Shown piece after piece: positions 10,132 to 19,473 of a stretch of DNA of 64,000 nt. Position 1 is the first letter of the stretch. Each line of letters opens with the position of its first letter. Below the pieces are notes generated by a model. It was not told the DNA's origin, made no database searches, and saw only the letters and a list, made by a program, of their open reading frames with translations. The stretch covers positions 1 to 64,000 of the forward strand of contig CAVYNB010000036.1 of the NCBI GenBank assembly GCA_963769745.1, written 5' to 3'. The stretch comes from JALORV01 sp963769745 (lineage in GTDB: Bacteria > Pseudomonadota > Gammaproteobacteria > Burkholderiales > Burkholderiaceae_F). The position numbers and the translations under genes were made by a program.

Positions 10132-11016
10132 ATGGAACTGTCTGACCTCCACGTCTTCCGGACTGTCGTCAGTTCCGGCGGTGTTACGCGGGCGGCCGAT
10201 CGCCTGCATCGCGTGCAGTCCAACGTCACCACCCGTGTACGCAAGCTGGAGGAAGACCTCGGCGTCGAGCTCTTCGTGCGCGAGGGGCGGCGTCTGCAGT
10301 TGTCGCCGGCCGGAAACGTACTGCTCGGCTATGCCGACCGCCTGCTCGCGCTCGCCAGCGAAGCGCGCGAGGCCTTGCATGAGTCCGGGCCGCGTGGCGT
10401 GCTACGACTGGGTTCGATGGAAAGCACCGCTGCGGCGCGCCTGCCTCGTCCGTTGGCTTGGCTGGCAAAGCGCCATCCGGCGCTAACCGTCGAACTGCGC
10501 ACCGGCGCTCCGTGCGTACTGATTCCCCGTGTCATCAATGGCGACCTCGACGCCGCGCTGGTGGCCGAGCCCGTCGACGATGCGCGACTGGCAACGCAGG
10601 TTGCCTGGGTCGAGGACTACGTCATCGTCGCCGGGCCGGGTCATCCGCCGATCCGCACGCCCAAGGACGTCCAAGGGCGCACGCTGCTCGTATTCGAGCA
10701 CGGCTGTCCGCACCGCATGCGGCTAGAGGCGTGGTTTGCCGAGCACAACGTGCAGGTGGAGCGCGTGATCGAGATGGGCTCGTATCACGCGATTCTCGGC
10801 TGCGCAGTGGCCGGCATGGGCGTGGCGCTGCTGCCGAAGATCGTGCTTGACACGTTCACCGAGCGGCGCCGCCTGTCCCTTCACTCGATGACCGGTCGTT
10901 ACAAGAGCGCACGCACGTTGCTGATCGCGCGGCGGGACGCGCCGCAAGGCAAGGTCAAGGCGCTGGCCGAGGCGATCACCGCTGCGCGCGCGCGGCGAAG
11001 CGGAACCTCGGCCTGA
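10132..11016 (+). CDS. LysR-family transcriptional regulator
   Basis: The 294-residue protein has the LysR winged helix-turn-helix at residues 1-60 (LHVFRTVVSSGGVTRAADRLHRVQSNVTTRV, cited by its ends; ELFVREGRRLQLSPAG) and a periplasmic-binding-like effector domain (LRLGSMESTAAARLP, ALVAEPVDD, GMGVALLPK). It resembles regulators that control a divergent gene. Here the divergent gene is the 63-residue ORF at 9840-10031. The effector is unknown. A candidate operator lies just upstream. Confidence 0.9.
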   Translation: MELSDLHVFRTVVSSGGVTRAADRLHRVQSNVTTRVRKLEEDLGVELFVREGRRLQLSPAGNVLLGYADRLLALASEAREALHESGPRGVLRLGSMESTAAARLPRPLAWLAKRHPALTVELRTGAPCVLIPRVINGDLDAALVAEPVDDARLATQVAWVEDYVIVAGPGHPPIRTPKDVQGRTLLVFEHGCPHRMRLEAWFAEHNVQVERVIEMGSYHAILGCAVAGMGVALLPKIVLDTFTERRRLSLHSMTGRYKSARTLLIARRDAPQGKVKALAEAITAARARRSGTSA

Positions 11017-11129
11017 CGCGTATCAACGCACGGTCGGTGCCGCGGCACGAGAATCTGATGCGTACGCGGCACCGTCTCGTGCGGCTTCTTGTACTCGTCC
11101 TCGAATTCGCACGTTGAATCTGCGCTTCG

Positions 11130-11709
11130 ATGCCTCACCGCCACATCCGCACGCGCTACGTCCTGCCCGTCATCGCCCTGCATTGGCTGACCCTCGTGCT
11201 GCTCGTGCTGGTCTATGCCTGTGCAGAGCTGTGCGGATGCCTTTCCCAAGGGCAGTGCGGGGCGTGCAGGCCTGAGAAGCTGGCACGAAACGCTCGGATT
11301 GGTCGTGTTCGGAGTGGTGTGGCTGCGCCTGATCGCGCGTGCGTTCGCGGACACGCCGCCGATCCTGCCGGCGCCGCCGCTGTGGCAGGCACGGCTGGCC
11401 AAGGCCGTGCATGCGGCGCTGTACGGCCTGATGATCGCGTTGCCCCTCAGCGGCTGGCTGATGCTCAGCGCCGCCGGCAAACCGATCCCGTTCTTTGGCT
11501 GGGAGCTACCCGCGCTCGTCGCACCGAACAGGTCGCTGGCGACTGCGGTCGACGACGTGCACGAGGCGATCGCCACCGCGGGCTACTGGCTCATCGGCCT
11601 GCACGCGGCGGCGGCGTTGTTCCACCATTACATCGTGCGTGACAACACGCTGCGCCTGATGCTGCCCGGCGCGCGCAACGCCGGCGCGCAAAACGTCGGC
11701 GCGCACTAA
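11130..11709 (+). CDS. Cytochrome b561 (CybB-like); frameshift near 11235
   Basis: The product is a four-helix di-haem b-type cytochrome of the inner membrane, in the family that oxidises quinol and passes electrons to superoxide or periplasmic partners. Helix 1 has VIALHWLTLVLLVLVYA, helix 2 SWHETLGLVVFGVVWLRL, helix 3 KAVHAALYGLMIALPLSGWLM and helix 4 GLHAAAALFHHYIVRDNTL, which supply the haem-ligand histidines. The first helix is in one frame and the rest in the next. An indel at roughly 11230-11245 links YACAEL to the KGSAGRAGLRSWHE segment. Confidence 0.8.
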
Positions 11710-12944
11710 CGGCCGATCGATATCTCGAAGCCGGCCGTGCGCAGCCGCGGCACCAGCGTCTCGCCGATGGCGGTCGCGGGCGTCAGCACGCCGCCGCGCT
11801 TGGGTGCGCCCGGCAGTTTGCTGCCGTCGAACGCGAGGGCGAGACCGCCCTCGCACAGGATGCGCAGCGTCGCGCGGTTGCCCGGATCGCCGGCGTAGGC
11901 GATGCGTGCGCGCGCCGTGCGGCCGTCGGCCGTGCGACCGATGAGATCGGTCTTGAACCAGCCGCTCGCCATCGATGCTTCCGACGGACCTTCACCCGGC
12001 TTGGGCAGCACCCGACCAAGAAGTGCACGGGCCGCGCCCTGCTCCATCACCCGATCGAAGCCGCGCATCGCCGCCGCCATCGCGGTGGCCTTCGCGGCGG
12101 CCAGCGGTGGACCGAACTTCGTGTACTCCTGGTAGCGAAAGCCGGGGCCGTAAGGCGTGCGGTACGCCGCATTCAGCGCGGCGCTGCGCCGGACCACGCG
12201 CGAGTTGATCGGCCCCATGATGAAGGGCGCCACCCAGGTGCCGACGAGTTCGTCGTAGCGCGCGCCGCGCGGGTCCTGGTTGTTCAGCAGTTCCGACGCC
12301 GAGTGCCTGGCGCGCGGATTCAGCAGGAAAGGATGGCGTCCGGACTCCACCTCGCCGGTCTCGTAGCGGTGCGCATTCGACGCCAGCGTGCCGCCATTGA
12401 AACCGCCCATCATGCGGAAGTAGCCCTTCACCTCGACGCACGGCACGCCAAACGTCTGCTCGATGTACCGCACGACCAGCAGCGTGCCGAGGTCCGACGG
12501 CACCGAGTCGAAGCCGCAGAAAGGCACGATGCGCGTGCCGTCGCGCGCCGCGCGCGTGTGATGGCGGTCGATCACGCGCCGCACCCAGGCGGTCTCGCCG
12601 GTGATGTCGGCGTAGTGCGTGCGGTGCTGCACGCAGGCGTCGACGATCGCGTCGCCGAAGAGCGCGAACGGACCGGCAGTGGTGATCAGCACGCGCGTCG
12701 ACGCGGCCATCGCCTCGACCGCCGCCGCATCGCCGCTGTCCGCGATGACGATTGCTGGCAAGGCCACCGCGGCTGGATCGCCAGCCAGTTCGTCACGCAG
12801 CGCCGCCAGCTTGCCGGCGTCGCGACCGGCAATCGCCCAGCGCAGCTTGCGCCGCAGGCGTCGCTGCGCGAGATACGCCGCCGCGCGCCGGCCGACGAAG
12901 CCGGTCGCGCCGTAGAGCACGAGGTCGAAGCTGCGATCGGCCAT
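11706..12944 (-). CDS. Saccharopine-dehydrogenase-like NAD(P)-binding reductase
   Basis: The 412-residue protein begins with a Rossmann motif VLYGATGFVGRRAAAYLA and continues with AIAGRDAGKLAALRDEL, typical of the saccharopine dehydrogenase-like (trans-acting enoyl reductase) group. The HYADITGE motif and GFDSVPSDLG also match this family. Members reduce lipid intermediates in actinobacteria; here the substrate is unknown. The start at 12944 lies three bases past the stop of the upstream NYN gene, so they form an operon. Because of a frameshift in that gene, the reading frame also looks fused to it. Confidence 0.85.
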   Translation of the reverse strand: MADRSFDLVLYGATGFVGRRAAAYLAQRRLRRKLRWAIAGRDAGKLAALRDELAGDPAAVALPAIVIADSGDAAAVEAMAASTRVLITTAGPFALFGDAIVDACVQHRTHYADITGETAWVRRVIDRHHTRAARDGTRIVPFCGFDSVPSDLGTLLVVRYIEQTFGVPCVEVKGYFRMMGGFNGGTLASNAHRYETGEVESGRHPFLLNPRARHSASELLNNQDPRGARYDELVGTWVAPFIMGPINSRVVRRSAALNAAYRTPYGPGFRYQEYTKFGPPLAAAKATAMAAAMRGFDRVMEQGAARALLGRVLPKPGEGPSEASMASGWFKTDLIGRTADGRTARARIAYAGDPGNRATLRILCEGGLALAFDGSKLPGAPKRGGVLTPATAIGETLVPRLRTAGFEISIGR

Positions 12945-12946
12945 CG

Positions 12947-13772
12947 CTACTTCTTCGACTTCGGCAGCCGGTAATCGACCTTGTTGTCCTTGAACGCGAC
13001 GATGCCGTCGCGCTCCAGTTGCGCGATCAGCGCCTCGATTTGACCGGGCGCGAGGTTGCGGCCCAGGTGCGACTCGATGAAACGTTCCAGTCCCTTGCGC
13101 TTGCCCGGGCGCTCGTCGCCCTTGCGCTGCAGGCCTTCGATGACCCGCACGATCGGGTCCGGCGCCGCCGGTCGTCTTGCTGACCGTGCGCGCTGCCGCG
13201 TGCGCGGCCTTCTTTGGAGCGGGCTGCACGAGAGCGGCCTTCTTCGCCGCCGGCGCTTTCTTCGCGGCGGCTTTCTTCACCGCGGCGGGCCGAGCCGGCG
13301 CGGGCTTCGCCACGACGGGCTTCGATGCGGCCTTGGCTGCACGCGTCCGCGGAGCAGGCTTCGCTTCCGGTTCCGCGGCCGCCTTGCCGCCGAGCGCGGC
13401 CTTGAAGCTCGCGGCCCGCGTTGCGTCGAAGCCCTTGTCGTGCAAGTACATCAGCAGGGGATCGAAATCCTTGTCGCGCGAGATGACGACGAAGCGCACC
13501 GACTTGTGCGCGCTGGCCGGCATCGTCGCCACCAGTTCGCCGAGCAGAAACGCGATCTGCATGTCCGCCGCGTTCTTGCCGGCCTTGGCGCAGCGCGTGA
13601 AGGTCACCTGGCTGCCCATGCTGTGCAGCGCCTCGGCGAGGTCCGCCTCGTAGCGCGTCTGCTGGGGCCCGCGCACGACCGCGAGCCGGTACTTGTCACC
13701 GCGCGCCAGGCCGATGTCGGCGGCGGTCGGTTTGACGTTGTCGAAGTCGACGAGGATGTAGGTGAGTGACAT
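12947..13772 (-). CDS. NYN-domain protein with Ala/Lys-rich linker; frameshift near 13165
   Basis: The N-terminal ~130 residues form a NYN/PIN-like nuclease domain (TYILVDFDNVKP, SRDKDFDPLLMYLHDKGFDA) with the acidic residues expected for metal binding. A long Ala/Lys/Pro linker like a histone H1 tail follows (about residues 135-200), and then a small C-terminal domain (KGLERFIESHLG, IEALIAQLERDGIVAFKD). The last part is in another frame, joined at about 13155-13180. The NYN fold suggests RNA cleavage. The basic linker suggests nucleic-acid binding. Confidence 0.75.
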
Positions 13773-13926
13773 GCGGTTCGCAGGCAGTGGAGGCGGCTGG
13801 ACTGTAGCCGGAATCGGAAGTCGACGGGCAGTGCCGCGCGCCGGAAAACGAGAGTACGGCGCCAGCGCCTCCCTGCCTCCTGTTCATGGAGGAAGGGAGC
13901 CGACTGGCGCCGGAGCTGCTACTGCA

Positions 13927-14304
13927 CTACGCGGCCGGGCGACGCGCGCCCTGTGCGACAGGCAGTTTCAGCACCCCTTTGCCGGCGGGTACGACTTCAT
14001 ACCACGCCGAGGTCGCTTCCCGAGCGATGTGGCGACTGGCGAGCCTGACATTGCGCCACAGCGCCGTCATCGGCTCACGCGAGGCCCTGACCGCGCCGGT
14101 GACCTCGCGCACTGACGTGCGCGCGAACCGACGGGCCACGACGCCGGTGGTCTGGAGCTTGCGCCCCGCGACTTCGAACCGGGCCATCATCGTCTTCATC
14201 GTTACAGGTCGTACTGTCGCGACGGTCGGCGCAGGCCGAGGGGTCGGCTGTACTGCGCGCCGCCGTGTTGCCGTGCCTTTCACTCTGGTTTGCCGCCTGA
14301 CCAT
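13927..14304 (-). CDS. Small basic protein, possibly nucleic-acid- or granule-associated
   Basis: The 125-residue product starts at 14304, with AAGGAG six bases upstream. Its first 35 residues are rich in Arg, Thr and Pro, and the rest is helical with evenly spaced Arg and Ala (RFARTSVREVTGAVRASREP). This composition is seen in phasin-like and nucleoid-associated proteins but no motif decides between them. It lies downstream of the WS/DGAT gene on the same strand, behind a hairpin, so a role at storage-lipid inclusions is only a guess. Confidence 0.5.
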   Translation of the reverse strand: MVRRQTRVKGTATRRRAVQPTPRPAPTVATVRPVTMKTMMARFEVAGRKLQTTGVVARRFARTSVREVTGAVRASREPMTALWRNVRLASRHIAREATSAWYEVVPAGKGVLKLPVAQGARRPAA

Positions 14305-14437
14305 GGTTTCTCCTTTCGTGCTTGCCTGTCCGACGCTTACCCTGCGGCGAACAATTTCACTGTGGCGCAAGGGCAGGCCGCCACCGTGCCGTACATCAGT
14401 GGCGTTGCATTCAAGGTAGAACCTTCTAACAAGGATT

Positions 14438-14462
14438 CGCGCGCAGCGTGCCGCTGCGCGCG
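14438..14462 (-). terminator. Strong hairpin directly after the WS/DGAT stop codon
   Basis: CGCGCGCAGCG at 14438-14448 and CGCTGCGCGCG at 14452-14462 form a perfect 11-bp stem with a 3-base loop. It starts three bases beyond the minus-strand stop of the WS/DGAT gene. No long U-tract follows, so it is either a weak intrinsic terminator or a 3'-end stabiliser. Confidence 0.5.
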
Positions 14463-14464
14463 CC

Positions 14465-15973
14465 TCACGCGCGAGCCTGGGCTCGCACGCGTCGGACCGG
14501 TTTCACTCCGCGCGTTGCGCCCGCCGCGCGCTTGCTTATCGGCGTCGCCCGCCGCACCGTCTTGACCACCGGCGCCTTCCTGGCCCGCACCGCTTTCAGC
14601 ATCGCCGCGAACTCGCGGTTGAACTCCTGCGTGATCGTTTCCGGATCGGGCACCAGGTGCGCATCCGCGATCACCGTCAGCGTGGCGGTGCCGCAGTAGC
14701 TCAGGATGCTGATGCCCATGCCGAGTTCCTTGCCCGGGTGCGGCACCCAGAACATCACACGCTCGATCGGCACGCCGGCCAGGTGCAGCGGTTCCTGCGG
14801 GCCGGCCACGTTGGTCATGACCACGCTCGCCTTGCTCTGGAACATCTGCGACGCGATGTCTTCGATCGCCTTGGGTACGCGCCCCAGCAGATTGAACAAC
14901 GCCAGTGCAGCGATCGGCTCGGGCGAACGCTTCAGGCCATCCATGTTCGCCTTGGTGGCGAGCACGCGCCGCAGTCGCTGCCGGGTGGTGATGGCGAGAT
15001 CCAGCAGTACGACGCCGAAGTGGTTGCCGAGCTCGTCGGCGCGCTCCGGCGGGCGCAGGTCCACCGGCACCATCGCGCACACCGTCGTGTGAGCCACGTC
15101 GACGCCGCGCCGCTGCAGGTAGGTACGCAGCGCTCCGGTCATGCCCGCCACCAGCACATCGTTGATCTTGGCGCCCAGCGGCGCGCCGATCGCCTTCACG
15201 TCCGCCAGCGCCACCGGCGCGGACCACGCCACGCGCTTGGCCAGCCCGAACTCGCCCTTCAGCGGCGAGCGTGGGTCTGGCGTGCGCAGCAGTTCAGTCG
15301 CCAGCATGCCGGCGCCCGCCAGCGCGAAGCCCGCCTTGCGCAGCGTCTCCTCGGGGTGTGAGGCGGCTTCCACCGTGGCGCGGATCGCTCCGCGCACCTG
15401 GCGCGCCGAGCGCTGCGCGAACTGGATCATCGGTGCGAACAGTTGCCCGACCGCGCCAGTCTCAATCGCCGTCGATGCGGGCGCTGCAACGGACTCGACC
15501 GGCTCATCGGGCGCGGCACCGAACAGCGTCCGCGCGATCAGCACGTTGGCGGTGCCGTCACCCATGCAATGGTGCATGCGCGTGATCAGCGCGCTGCCGC
15601 TGCCGACGCCATCCACCACGTGCACGTCCCACAGCGGGCGCGCGTGATCCAGTGGCGTGCTGGCGAGATCGCTGATCAGCTCCGCGAGCGCGGCGTCGTC
15701 ACCCGGCGGGGGCAGCGCCACGTGATGCATCTGCTGCCCGATGGCGAACCCGGGCATCGACTCCCAATGCGGCGTGGAGTACGGCAAGCCCGCCTCCACC
15801 ACCCGCTGCGAGAAGCGCTCGAAGCGCGCCAGCCGTTGCGTGTACACGCGCCTGACCTTGTCGAAGTCGAGCGGCGTGCGGGTAAGAAGGATGCTGGTGA
15901 TCACCGCCGTGTTGGCAGGCCCGTCCATGTGGAACCACACGGCATCCCCGGGGGACATGGGCTGGCGACTCAT
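14465..15973 (-). CDS. WS/DGAT wax-ester synthase / acyl-CoA:diacylglycerol acyltransferase
   Basis: The 502-residue protein carries the catalytic HHxxxDG motif as MHHCMGDGTA near residue 140 and the conserved NDVLVAGMTGALR segment with PVDLRPP downstream. It also has TNVAGPQEPLHLAG in the C-terminal domain. This matches bacterial WS/DGAT enzymes, which esterify acyl-CoA to fatty alcohols or diacylglycerol to make storage lipids. The start at 15973 has GGAGGT four bases upstream. FadD at 7418 could supply acyl-CoA. A basic, Pro/Arg-rich C-terminal tail of about 40 residues is unusual. Confidence 0.9.
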   Translation of the reverse strand: MSRQPMSPGDAVWFHMDGPANTAVITSILLTRTPLDFDKVRRVYTQRLARFERFSQRVVEAGLPYSTPHWESMPGFAIGQQMHHVALPPPGDDAALAELISDLASTPLDHARPLWDVHVVDGVGSGSALITRMHHCMGDGTANVLIARTLFGAAPDEPVESVAAPASTAIETGAVGQLFAPMIQFAQRSARQVRGAIRATVEAASHPEETLRKAGFALAGAGMLATELLRTPDPRSPLKGEFGLAKRVAWSAPVALADVKAIGAPLGAKINDVLVAGMTGALRTYLQRRGVDVAHTTVCAMVPVDLRPPERADELGNHFGVVLLDLAITTRQRLRRVLATKANMDGLKRSPEPIAALALFNLLGRVPKAIEDIASQMFQSKASVVMTNVAGPQEPLHLAGVPIERVMFWVPHPGKELGMGISILSYCGTATLTVIADAHLVPDPETITQEFNREFAAMLKAVRARKAPVVKTVRRATPISKRAAGATRGVKPVRRVRAQARA

Positions 15974-16203
15974 TGCGACCTCCGTGCAGGCGCGCTCGCA
16001 CTCACGCGGGCGGGATGCTTCTCACCCTAGTCCTCGCAGGGCGATCGGCTTTGATCGCGCGCACAGGCCGATCCCGGCCGCCGGCCGGGCGACGCAATAC
16101 ATCGTCGAGGTACATCGAAATGTCACGCCTTCGCGGCGTCCCTCAGGCAAGCGAGTGACGGCCATGGCCTCGACGCGCACCATGCGCGGACGAGGAGACC
16201 GCT

Positions 16204-17578
16204 ATGACGCCTGATCTGCCCGACCTGGAAGCTGCCACCGACACGGACATCGTCAAAGAGAACCTGCATGCGGTGCAGGCGATCTACTTTGCCTACATGC
16301 TGGAGGAGATGCGACTGTTCCAGGTGGTCGAGCGCATCGTCGAGCTGTTCGGGCGGGGGCTGCTGCCGCTGGGGCGCGGCCGGGCGGGCGACGCGCTGTA
16401 TCGGTATGCGCGCGGTGGCGAGCGGATGACGGCCCAGGAGCGCGCGAGCTTCTACGCGCGAGCGCTCGGCGCTCCGGGCGGGTCGACCATCGCCGGGCAA
16501 CCGAACCGCGAGTTCCTGTCGCTGTGGATGCGTTTCATGGTGGCAGTGTCGATGTTCGCGCGGCAGCAGAGCGCGGCCGACCTGCTGCGGCCGACACCAA
16601 CGGGGACGGTCACCGCGGCCGCGGTGCGCGATGCGGCGCGCGCGCTCGCAGCGAACGCTTCTGCGTACGGCGGCGGGACAGTGCGGCATGCAGCCCGCCT
16701 GCTGCTGGAGCACGTGCAGCAGATGATCGACCTGCTGGGCGAACCGGAACTGCTGCAGGCTTTCGGCGCGCGCGACATGTGGCAGGTGATCGATCAGGTG
16801 AACCGCAACGAACTGGGCGGTGCACGCAACGTGGCGCGCTACCGGACACAGGCGGAAGCCGGCCGTCGCGTACTGGACTGGCTGGCAGCGCACGCGGCTC
16901 AACTGGGCTCGTCGCAGGATGAACCCGATGGCCTGGCCGTCGATGCCGACCTGGTGGACGCAGCTGAGCAGTGGCTGGCCGCGAGCGGCATGGCGGACGA
17001 GTCCATCGAGCAGTACGCGCAGCCCATCGAGTCGCCCACGATGACGAGCGCTGCCGATCGACATGCCGGCGATTGCGCAGGACCTGCTGTCGGCGATCGG
17101 CTTGACGGCGGCGGGCGAAGGAACCGCAGGCAGTGTCGGTGATTCAGCGAAATGCTCGCCCGGTCTGGTTGCGTTGTTTCACGGCGCGGCGCGCACCGGC
17201 AAGACGCTCGGTGCTCACGTGCTGGCCCAGGCGCTGGGGCGCGACATCCTGCGCATCGATCTGGCGCAGGTGGTCAGCAAGTACATCGGCGAGACCGAGA
17301 AGAATCTGGATGCGCTGTTCGAGCGCGCCGAACAGACCGGCGCGATCCTGTTCTTCGACGAGGCTGACGCGCTGTTCGGCAAGCGCACCGACGTCAAGGA
17401 TGCGCACGATCGCTACGCGAACGTCGACATCGCCTACCTGCTGCAGCGGATCGAGGCGTACGAGGGCCTCGTCATCCTGGCGACCAACCTGCGAGATGAG
17501 GACGACGAAGCCAACGCGGCGGAGGACTGGCGCCGGCGTCTGCGGCGGCGTGTGAGCTTTCCGCGCCGGCGGAACTGA
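16204..17578 (+). CDS. Orphan AAA+ ATPase, copy A; frameshift near 17052
   Basis: The first ~275 residues are a helical domain of unknown type (VKENLHAVQAIYFAYMLEE; LSLWMRFMVAVSMFARQQ). A single AAA+ module follows, with Walker A GAARTGKT, the motif SKYIGETEKNLDALFERAE, Walker B AILFFDEADALFGKR and sensor 1 LVILATNLR. The module resembles the ATPases encoded in extracellular contractile injection loci, but no such structural genes are nearby. An extra T near 17052, absent in copy B, shifts the frame between the two parts. The ATPase is unusually short after sensor 1, ending in a basic tail. GGAGACC precedes the ATG. Confidence 0.75.
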
Positions 17579-17635
17579 CACTTGCGCTAGGTGGCGCCAC
17601 GCCGGGAGCGGGGCGAGGCCGCGCGTTGGCCGACA

Positions 17636-18658
17636 ATGCCGCCGATGATGAAGCGCCCGACACTGATTGCGATCGCCGTGGTGGCGGGATTGGTGGGCGG
17701 CGCTCGCGCGCAGGCCGCCGACTGCGACGCCCGGCAGCCGGCTGGCTATCGCGTGCTGACGCTCGAGAGCGGCCGCAAGGTGGCACTCTGGTATCCGGCG
17801 GCGGCGCCCGAGAAGCCGTTTGCCTATACGCGCTCGACCAACGGCTTCATGGGCAGCGTTGCGTACGAGGCGCCGCCGGCGACGTGTCCACGCGTGCCCC
17901 TGGTGCTCTTTTCGCACGGCCTGGGCGGTTGCGCGCTGCAGACGATTTTCCTGACCGAGGAACTGGCGCGGCACGGCTATGTGGTCGCGGCGCCGGATCA
18001 TGCTGACGCGGCCACCTGCGGCATTGATCGTGACGGGCTGCGGCTGCAGAACCTGCGCACCGACCAGACTTTTCTCGAGCCCTTGCGCTGGAACGACCAG
18101 AGCGAAATCGGCCGGGCGAACGATATGCGCGAGGTGGTCCGGCGCGTGGCGGCAGACAAGCAGGTCGGGCCGATCGTCGACATCAAGCGCATAGGCGCGA
18201 TCGGGCACTCCCTCGGCGGCTATACGGTGGTCGGACTGGCCGGCGGATGGCCAACATGGACACTGCCGCAGCTGAAGGCCGTGGTCGCGCTGTCGCCGTA
18301 CATCGCGCCCTTCGTTGCGCATCGCACGCTCGATCGGCTTGCAGCGCCGGTGATGTACCAGGGCGCGCAGTTCGACTGGGGCATCACGCCGGTACTCGAG
18401 GGTCCGACCGGCGCCTACGCGCAGAGCAGCGCGCCGAAGTACTACCTGAAGCTCAAGGGCGGCACGCACCTCGACTGGACCAACTTCGTGTGCGCCGGCC
18501 AGCCGAACGTGGTCGCCTGCCTCAAAGCGAATCGCAACGCCTACCTGATCGACCGCTACAGCATCGAGTTCCTCGATCGCTACCTGAAGGACAAGCCCGC
18601 GCCCGCACTCGATTCGAAAGGCGCGGGGCTGGAGAGGTACGTCTTCGAACTGCGCTAG
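17636..18658 (+). CDS. Secreted alpha/beta hydrolase (PAF-acetylhydrolase/dienelactone-hydrolase-like), copy A
   Basis: A signal peptide (MKRPTLIAIAVVAGLVGG, cleavage near ARA-QA) is followed by a hydrolase domain with the oxyanion turn LFSHGLGG, the nucleophile elbow IGHSLGGYTVV (Ser) and a likely catalytic His in KGGTHLDWTN. An Asp in the preceding strand may complete the triad. The fold and motifs resemble bacterial lipases/esterases related to platelet-activating-factor acetylhydrolase. It has several Cys that could pair in the periplasm. The start could be 17636, 17645 or 17648, and no clear ribosome-binding site chooses between them. Confidence 0.85.
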   Translation: MPPMMKRPTLIAIAVVAGLVGGARAQAADCDARQPAGYRVLTLESGRKVALWYPAAAPEKPFAYTRSTNGFMGSVAYEAPPATCPRVPLVLFSHGLGGCALQTIFLTEELARHGYVVAAPDHADAATCGIDRDGLRLQNLRTDQTFLEPLRWNDQSEIGRANDMREVVRRVAADKQVGPIVDIKRIGAIGHSLGGYTVVGLAGGWPTWTLPQLKAVVALSPYIAPFVAHRTLDRLAAPVMYQGAQFDWGITPVLEGPTGAYAQSSAPKYYLKLKGGTHLDWTNFVCAGQPNVVACLKANRNAYLIDRYSIEFLDRYLKDKPAPALDSKGAGLERYVFELR

Positions 18659-18719
18659 CGCGAGGCGGGATGTCTGATGGTGAATGCGTTCGACAAGTGG
18701 CTGTCGCCGAACGGATCGT

Positions 18720-19436
18720 TCATTGCGCGGGCTTCGGGGCGGCCTGGTTGTCTTTCGCCGCTTCGCGGATCAGCAGGCCCGACGTGGAGACGCGCACTTC
18801 GAGATCGGCGGGCTGCGTGACGGCGACGAACGAGGCCGAGCCGTACTCGGCGTCGAGCAGCGGCGCCAGCGCCAGGTAGCGGCGCCGCAGGCTGAACAGA
18901 TCCAGCGGCTTCGGCGTGCCGAGTTCGTGCACGGTGCGCGGCTGCGACTGCTCGTCCTTCAGCGCGTGATAGCGGCCGGCGATGCGGTCAAGCTCGTACG
19001 CGGTGTGCAGGCCGAGGCGGTTGGCGATCGGCTTCCACTTCAGGATGTGTGCGTCGACATACAGTTCATCGCCGGCGAGCGCAAAGCGTTCGCTGCGGCC
19101 GTCCGGCAGCCGCACGATCGCGTCGAAGCGCTGCGGGCCGGTGGGTTCGACGCGGATCGTGGCGGCGGTTTCCTCGCGCGTCAGCGCCTGGTAACCGGCG
19201 GTGCCGACGCTGACCAGCGCGGCCAGCGCTCCCGCCGCCGCCAGCGCTGCGCCGAGCAGGATGCGCACCACGCAGGAGACCGGGCGCAGCCGCAGCAGCG
19301 CGAATAGACTGCTCAGCAGCACGCCCGCCGCCAGCAGCAGCAGCGCGACCGTCGCCAGCAGCCAGATCGGATCGAACGCGCCGGCCGCGAGGAAGTCGAG
19401 CCACGGTTCCGCTTGGAGGAGTGACTTCGTGGTCAT
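18720..19436 (-). CDS. Two-helix membrane protein of unknown function, copy A
   Basis: The 238-residue protein has two N-terminal transmembrane helices (residues ~22-47 and ~57-82) and a soluble domain of about 150 residues with DGRSERFALAGDELYVDAH, LKWKPIANRLGLHTAYELDR and GRYHALKDEQ. Proteins of this pattern are sometimes labelled 'cation/multidrug efflux pump' in Pseudomonas genomes, but there is no transporter fold, so I treat the function as unknown. The start at 19436 follows GGAGGAGTG. It is convergent with the hydrolase. Its nucleotide sequence looks identical in copy B. Confidence 0.75.
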   Translation of the reverse strand: MTTKSLLQAEPWLDFLAAGAFDPIWLLATVALLLLAAGVLLSSLFALLRLRPVSCVVRILLGAALAAAGALAALVSVGTAGYQALTREETAATIRVEPTGPQRFDAIVRLPDGRSERFALAGDELYVDAHILKWKPIANRLGLHTAYELDRIAGRYHALKDEQSQPRTVHELGTPKPLDLFSLRRRYLALAPLLDAEYGSASFVAVTQPADLEVRVSTSGLLIREAAKDNQAAPKPAQ

Positions 19437-19473
19437 GGCGTGAGCGCCCCGTGGAATGTGGCCGATGCGCGTT

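Noticed and set aside
11706..13772. A genuine fusion of the NYN protein and the saccharopine-dehydrogenase-like protein
   Set aside because: The apparent fusion arises from a frameshift. The NYN C-terminal domain and its stop at 12947-12949 are present in another frame, and the reductase has its own ATG at 12944.
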